Both the position numbers and the translations under genes were made by a program. The notes beneath the pieces were generated by a model. That model searched no databases. It was not told the origin of the DNA and worked only from the letters and a program-made list of their open reading frames with translations. A stretch of DNA of 10,081 nt from a bacterium (GTDB lineage Bacteria > UBP14 > UBA6098 > B30-G16): NCBI GenBank assembly GCA_027064665.1, contig JAMOPH010000278.1:1-10081 (forward strand), read 5' to 3'. Of the stretch, positions 6,423-10,081 are shown in pieces; position 1 is the stretch's first letter, and every line of letters begins with the position of its first letter.

Positions 6423-6478
6423 CAACCCCTTGATACCATGTTGGTAAAATCTCCAAAAATCGGGAGGATACTAACATT

Positions 6479-7588
6479 TTATCGTCTTGTCCCCGGTCCG
6501 CTGATAGCACCCGACCTTTTGCGTGCGATGATATCGTTGAGTTCCTGCGGGTCCGGTGAGCGGTTCATAGCGGTTTCAATAGTGATCAGGCGGCGCAGAT
6601 ACAGGTCCGCCAGCGCCTGATTCATAGTCTGCATACCGTATTTGCCGCCCGCCTGAATTGAGGAGTAAATCTGGTGGATTTTGTCCTCGCGGATTTGCGC
6701 TCTGATTGCCGGGGTGACAATCATAATCTCGCACGCCGGGACTCTTCCGCCGCCGATTTTGGGCAGAAGCGCCTGAGTGACCACTGCCCGCAGAACAAAG
6801 GAAAGTTGCACCCTCACCTGCTGCTGCTGCGCCGTGGGGAAAATGTCAATAATACGGTTGATGGTTTCAGCGGCGGAATTTGTGTGGAGGGTTGCGAAGG
6901 CAAGGTGTCCGGTTTCGGCGATAGTGAGGGCAGCCTCAACAGTGTCAAGGTCACGCATCTCGCCGATAAGCACCACATCGGGGTCCTCACGGAGAGCGTA
7001 TTTGAGCGCTCGGGCGAAACTCATCGTGTCGGCGCCAACCTCTCGCTGGTTGACTATGCAGTTTTTGTGCTCGTGGACAAACTCTATCGGGTCCTCAACA
7101 GTGAGGATGTGCGACCGCCTTTCCCGGTTGATTTTGTCAATAATTGCCGCCAGCGTTGTGGACTTTCCAGAACCGGTAGGACCTGTTACCAAGACAAGAC
7201 CATTTGGGAAATCAGCGAAAGTTGAAAGAACCGGCGGAAGCATCAACTCCTCAAACGACCTTATCCTCATCGGAATCACACGGATTGCCATCGCCACATT
7301 GCCCTTTTGCAGGAAGATATTGACACGGAAACGGGCCAGTCCCTCCAGACCAAACGAGAGGTCAACCTCCCATTCCTCTTCAAAGCGCTGGCGCTGGCGT
7401 TCGGTCATAATTGAATACGCCATCCTCTTGGCGGCATCCGGGGTTATAGGGTCGTAGGGCAGGCGCTGAAGTTCCCCATCAACCCTGATAACCGGCGGGG
7501 CACCCACAGTTATATGCAGGTCTGATGCCCCACGCTTGACCATCTCCTCAAGCAATTCTCTAACGGAAACCTTCTTTTCTCCCGGCAT
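6479..7588 (-). CDS. pilT: Type IV pilus retraction ATPase PilT
   Basis: A cytoplasmic hexameric ATPase that powers retraction of type IV pili, and so twitching motility, DNA uptake or adhesion. The 369-residue product opens with the typical N-terminal block LLEEMVKRGASDLHITVGAPPVIRVDG. Walker A GPTGSGKST is at 136-144, the Asp box ILTVEDPIEFVH at 161-172, Walker B VVLIGEMRD at 205-213, and the His box TGHLAFATLHTN at 226-237. AIRAQIRE at 294-301 corresponds to the AIRNLIRE motif required for retraction, which favours PilT over PilB or GspE. Ribosome site GGGAG lies 7 nt before ATG 7588. It follows the EF-hand secreted protein by 14 bp, so they are probably co-transcribed. No other pilus gene is in the window, and no clear terminator follows. 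Confidence 0.97.
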   Translation of the reverse strand: MPGEKKVSVRELLEEMVKRGASDLHITVGAPPVIRVDGELQRLPYDPITPDAAKRMAYSIMTERQRQRFEEEWEVDLSFGLEGLARFRVNIFLQKGNVAMAIRVIPMRIRSFEELMLPPVLSTFADFPNGLVLVTGPTGSGKSTTLAAIIDKINRERRSHILTVEDPIEFVHEHKNCIVNQREVGADTMSFARALKYALREDPDVVLIGEMRDLDTVEAALTIAETGHLAFATLHTNSAAETINRIIDIFPTAQQQQVRVQLSFVLRAVVTQALLPKIGGGRVPACEIMIVTPAIRAQIREDKIHQIYSSIQAGGKYGMQTMNQALADLYLRRLITIETAMNRSPDPQELNDIIARKRSGAISGPGTRR

Positions 7589-7602
7589 AGCAACACTCCC
7601 TT

Positions 7603-8484
7603 TTATTCACCAACAGCGAAAATTTTTATTCCGATACTTTGCTTGTTATTTTTAGTTTCCACCGATGACCCCGGTGGTGCGATAAACTGAAACCACAAAA
7701 CCGCCGTATCCCCCGGTGCCAATTTTTCTCCAGCAGAATAGCCATCTATCCCGAAAACCTCCCCGTGGGCAAAACGGGGAGAATACAACAGCACATCCTC
7801 CCAGTCCCTCTGGTTGAATTCCTCCTTCTTCGGGCGCCTATGACCCCTTTTGGTGAAAACCGCCGAAAGGATGTAGGTGTCCTCCCTGCCCAGATGCTCA
7901 TATCTGTCCACGGGTTTCCACACTGTCTGCGAGTTCCGGTCAATCATCAAGCCAAAAGTTATCGGCACATCGCCGGTGTTGACCAGCATAAACTTGCTGT
8001 TTTCAGAATTCACGATGACCTCCAGAGGCATAATCAACCTGCCGGGGTTCCACAGGGTGTCGCCAATCAGGGTGAAGGAGACATTTTTCCGCCAGAAAGG
8101 GCCCAACTGCAGACCCGAGGTCTTGGTCTCAAAACCGACCTGTGCGGAAAAGTAATACCCCATCGGGCGGTTGCCCTCCGGCTCTGTGAGATGCACCTTA
8201 ACCTGATACACAAATCCCTCATCGTCCCGCCCAACCAACTTCATCGGGAACTGCTCACTCCGGGAAAAATACCCATCGGCGTTGGCGTCTAAATTGAGAT
8301 ACACATACTGCGGCTGAACCTGACCGGCGACCTTTATCTTGAACACAAAAGTATCCTCGCCCGAAAAGTAATCGGGCTCAACACCATCCCACTCATACCC
8401 CGGCTCGCCGACATACACAAAATCCCATCCCCAAACCACTGATAGGGTTACAAATATCCCCACCATTGCGAGCAAAAATCTCAT
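7603..8484 (-). CDS. Secreted protein of unknown function with one EF-hand-type loop
   Basis: No definite family recognised. The 293-residue product starts with a signal peptide (MRFLLAMVGIFVTLSVVWG, about 19 residues) and has no other membrane segment, so it is probably periplasmic or exported. Residues about 25-125 look like a beta-sandwich of the 'input value' type seen in secreted proteins of candidate phyla: GYEWDGVEPDYFSGEDTFVFKIKV, QPQYVYLNLD, then MGYYFSAQVGFETKTSG. Residues 66-77 (DANADGYFSRSE) match the EF-hand calcium loop pattern D-x-N-x-D-G-x5-E exactly. Residues about 145-290 may form a second beta domain (LEVIVNSENSKFMLVNTGDVPITFGLMI ... GDTAVLWFQFIAPP), recalling intermolecular Ig-like folds. 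It shares a transcript with pilT, 14 bp downstream. A predicted promoter lies directly at its ATG. A role in pilus function is possible but not shown. Confidence 0.85.
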   Translation of the reverse strand: MRFLLAMVGIFVTLSVVWGWDFVYVGEPGYEWDGVEPDYFSGEDTFVFKIKVAGQVQPQYVYLNLDANADGYFSRSEQFPMKLVGRDDEGFVYQVKVHLTEPEGNRPMGYYFSAQVGFETKTSGLQLGPFWRKNVSFTLIGDTLWNPGRLIMPLEVIVNSENSKFMLVNTGDVPITFGLMIDRNSQTVWKPVDRYEHLGREDTYILSAVFTKRGHRRPKKEEFNQRDWEDVLLYSPRFAHGEVFGIDGYSAGEKLAPGDTAVLWFQFIAPPGSSVETKNNKQSIGIKIFAVGE

Positions 8485-8490
8485 AATGTC

Positions 8491-8518
8491 AGTTTATCAT
8501 CACATCAATTTTTTGCAA
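8491..8518 (-). promoter_or_regulatory. Predicted promoter of the EF-hand protein-pilT unit, possibly leaderless
   Basis: On the minus strand TTGCAA (8518-8513), a 16-bp spacer and TAAACT (8496-8491). Only 6 nt lie between the -10 and the ATG at 8484, and no Shine-Dalgarno is present, so the transcript would begin essentially at the start codon. The geometry matches the predicted rseP promoter. Each hexamer has four of six consensus bases. Confidence 0.4.
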
Positions 8519-8535
8519 CAATATTTGGCACCCTC

Positions 8536-9531
8536 TCACAATTTTTCATCATCCAACTTCAGATATGGGTCTGAGGTCAAAAGATAGTTTTTCACATAAT
8601 CGGCGACGGCGTCCTCAAGGGAAGTGAACTCCCTCTCGTATCCCGCCGCGCGGACTTTGGACATATCCGCCCGAGTGAAATACTGGTATTTGTCGCGAAG
8701 TTGGGGGGGCATATCCACGAACTCAATTTTCGGCGGGATTCCCATCGCATCAAACACAGCCCGGACCAAGTCCAGAAATGTCCGCGCTCTTCCGGCTCCG
8801 CAGTTGAAAATCCCGTTGATTTCGGGGTGGTCGTATAAAAACAGGGTCAGGTCCACCGCGTCCTTGACATAGATGAAATCGCGCTTCTGCTCGCCGTCGG
8901 GGATATCCGGGCGGTAGGATTTGAAAAGGCGCACCCGCCCTATCTCCCGGATTTGCTCAAACGCCTTGTGGACCACGCTTCTCATCTCGTCCTTGTGATA
9001 CTCGTTGGGTCCGAAGACATTGAAATACTTTACCCCGGCGATTTTGTCCAGAATTCCAGTCCTGAGTGCCCACAGGTCAAAAAGATGCTTGGAGTAGCCA
9101 TACATATTGATGGGTCTGAGGCGCGGGAGCAGTCTGTGGTCGTCGGAAAAACCCAAAGAGCCATCGCCGTAGGTAGCGGCGCTTGAGGCATAAACAAATC
9201 GTATCCCCTTTGACACCGCCCACAGGGCGAGTTTTTTGGAATATTCGTAGTTGTTGCGCAGAAGATAATCGGCGTCGCGTTCGGTGGTGTCGGTGCAGGC
9301 GCCGAGGTGAATGATTCCTGCGGCATCGGAGATTTTGCCCGCCTCAAGCAAAGGGATGAAATCGTCGCGGTGGACAAAATCGTAAAAGCGCAGGTTGACC
9401 AGATTGCGCCATTTTTCTCCGGTGCGCAGGTGGTCAACGACGATAATTTTATCCTCGCCGCGGCGGTTGAGCGCCCACACGGTTGCGCTTCCGATAAATC
9501 CCGCCCCGCCTGTGATTATTGTGTAAGCCAT
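8536..9531 (-). CDS. hldD: ADP-L-glycero-D-manno-heptose 6-epimerase
   Basis: Inverts C6 of ADP-D-glycero-D-manno-heptose to give ADP-L-glycero-D-manno-heptose, the donor for the LPS inner core; cytoplasmic and NAD(P)-dependent. It is an extended short-chain dehydrogenase: nucleotide-binding TGGAGFIGS at 7-15, HLGACTDTTE (75-84) and NNYEYSKKLALWA, both diagnostic of this epimerase, YASSAATYGDG (114-124) with catalytic Ser116/Ser117, and the Y-x3-K pair Tyr144-Lys148 in MYGYSK. FNVFGPNEYHK (170-180) and RDFIYVKD complete the family pattern. Length 331 versus 310 in E. coli, the extra residues mostly a C-terminal tail. Its ATG follows the upstream binding-protein stop by 3 nt with no good ribosome site, implying coupled translation. 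The presence of hldD indicates an LPS-bearing outer membrane. Confidence 0.95.
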   Translation of the reverse strand: MAYTIITGGAGFIGSATVWALNRRGEDKIIVVDHLRTGEKWRNLVNLRFYDFVHRDDFIPLLEAGKISDAAGIIHLGACTDTTERDADYLLRNNYEYSKKLALWAVSKGIRFVYASSAATYGDGSLGFSDDHRLLPRLRPINMYGYSKHLFDLWALRTGILDKIAGVKYFNVFGPNEYHKDEMRSVVHKAFEQIREIGRVRLFKSYRPDIPDGEQKRDFIYVKDAVDLTLFLYDHPEINGIFNCGAGRARTFLDLVRAVFDAMGIPPKIEFVDMPPQLRDKYQYFTRADMSKVRAAGYEREFTSLEDAVADYVKNYLLTSDPYLKLDDEKL

Positions 9532-9534
9532 AAT

Positions 9535-10081
9535 TTACTCATACATCTCCGCGATTTTCTTCTCCGCCTCTTTTTGGGCGGCTTTGGCGGCTTCCTCCGG
9601 AGTCATATTCCCGCCCAGAACAGCCTGATACGCCGGGCGAAGAGCATCCCATATCGCCCGCAGTTCCGGCCGAACCGGCATAGGCCTGCACACCTCAAGT
9701 TGATACTTTGACGCCGCAACAAGCGGATTTTTGGTCACAAGAGTGTCGTTCTGCGCCTCAAGCCGCGAGGGAATTGTCCCTAAAACCTTGGTGAAACGCA
9801 GTTCCACCTCCGGCGAGGTCAGATAATTTATGAGTTTGACCACCTCGGGGAGTTTTTCCTTCGGCACATTTTTGTTGACGGAATACCCCTTGGGCGAATA
9901 CATCGGCGTGGGCCAGAGACCGGTCTTTGTGATTTTTGGAATGCGCGCAATTCCGAAATCTATTCCCGCCTTTTTGTATCCCGCCCAGGACCAGGGACCG
10001 TTTATAATCATCCCTGCGCGGCCCTCTTTGAACAGTGCGTCCGCCATATCGTAATCCGCCTCGGGCGGGATGATTTTGTAT
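9535..10081 (-). CDS. ABC transporter sugar-binding protein, MalE type (5' end beyond window)
   Basis: The frame enters from the right edge (YKIIPPEADYD before the first ATG at 10047) and ends at 9535, giving about 181 C-terminal residues. The segment LFKEGRAGMIINGPWSWAGYKKAGIDFGIARIP matches the hinge and C-terminal lobe of maltose/maltodextrin-binding proteins, where NGPW and the following YG-x-x-x-P strand are characteristic. Downstream come PMYSPKGYSVNK, a helix with KLINYLTSPE, then MPVRPELRAIWDALRPAYQAVLGGNMTPEEAAKAA, the standard end of family 1 solute-binding proteins. It delivers sugar, probably a malto-oligosaccharide or another glycoside, to an ABC importer from the periplasm. The signal peptide or lipobox lies outside the window. 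It precedes hldD by 3 nt in the same transcript. The sugar cannot be fixed from this part alone. Confidence 0.92.
   Translation of the reverse strand, partial: YKIIPPEADYDMADALFKEGRAGMIINGPWSWAGYKKAGIDFGIARIPKITKTGLWPTPMYSPKGYSVNKNVPKEKLPEVVKLINYLTSPEVELRFTKVLGTIPSRLEAQNDTLVTKNPLVAASKYQLEVCRPMPVRPELRAIWDALRPAYQAVLGGNMTPEEAAKAAQKEAEKKIAEMYE

Larger units (their letters stand above)
6125..6478. other. 354-bp intergenic region between pilT and eno
   Basis: No convincing protein gene lies here; the longest plausible minus-strand reading frame starting in it (ATG at 6414, MKHDTSVGG...) is 27 codons and lacks a ribosome site. The eno end (6130-6187) holds the eno ribosome site and promoter. The middle (6260-6420) holds nested inverted repeats described separately as a candidate RNA. 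The pilT end (6421-6478) shows only weak inverted repeats (ACCA-TGT-TGGT at 6435-6445 and CTCC/GGAG at 6451-6465), none with the GC stem and T-run of a terminator. The composition is more AT-rich than the surrounding genes. Confidence 0.7.

Noticed and set aside
6435..6465. Possible pilT terminator downstream of the pilT stop (CTCC/GGAG and ACCA/TGGT hairpins)
   Set aside because: The stems are only 4 bp, the loops or spacing are poor, and the T-run after the first is short and interrupted. It does not compare with the clear eno terminator.
8485..8535. Terminator after hldD
   Set aside because: TGCC...TTGCA is too weak a stem and the run of A/T lies inside the predicted promoter of the next unit. 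No convincing hairpin was found.

Overview
The window reads as a chromosomal segment of a diderm (Gram-negative-type) bacterium, probably an uncultured lineage of the FCB/WOR-3 kind. This placement rests on three things: an LPS inner-core heptose gene (hldD), a secreted protein with a YPNPFNS-type C-terminal sorting domain like those of FCB-group and related candidate phyla, and a UbiA prenyltransferase resembling the archaeal ether-lipid enzyme DGGGP synthase. The phylum is inference. I see no phage, transposase, CRISPR, tRNA or rRNA.

Layout. 1-2300 (minus): a secreted protein of unknown function followed by a lamin-tail-domain secreted protein cut by the left edge. The two are tightly coupled, because the stop codon of the first touches the Shine-Dalgarno of the second. 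2380-3711 (plus): a divergent two-gene unit, UbiA-family prenyltransferase then methylglyoxal synthase (mgsA). 3703-4752 (minus): the site-2 protease RseP, whose 3' end overlaps mgsA tail to tail by 9 bp. 4796-4823: a strong intrinsic terminator for enolase (eno, 4850-6124, minus), immediately followed by a promoter that seems to start rseP transcription at or next to its ATG. 6125-6478: a 354-bp intergenic region holding the eno promoter and a nested set of inverted repeats that could be a structured RNA of about 160 nt with 6S-like layout. 6479-8484 (minus): a secreted protein with one EF-hand-type loop, followed 14 bp later by the type IV pilus retraction ATPase pilT. 8536-10081 (minus): the 3' part of a maltose-type ABC substrate-binding protein followed 3 nt later by hldD.

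How they fit together. Most genes are housekeeping: lower glycolysis (eno), the DHAP overflow branch (mgsA), envelope stress proteolysis (rseP), LPS core precursor (hldD), sugar uptake (binding protein) and surface motility (pilT). The less ordinary elements are the DGGGPS-like prenyltransferase paired with mgsA (both possibly connected to the DHAP pool), the secreted proteins of unknown role beside pilT and in the left operon, two promoters placed so that transcripts would have almost no leader, and the structured eno-pilT intergenic region. I found no clear new multi-gene system.
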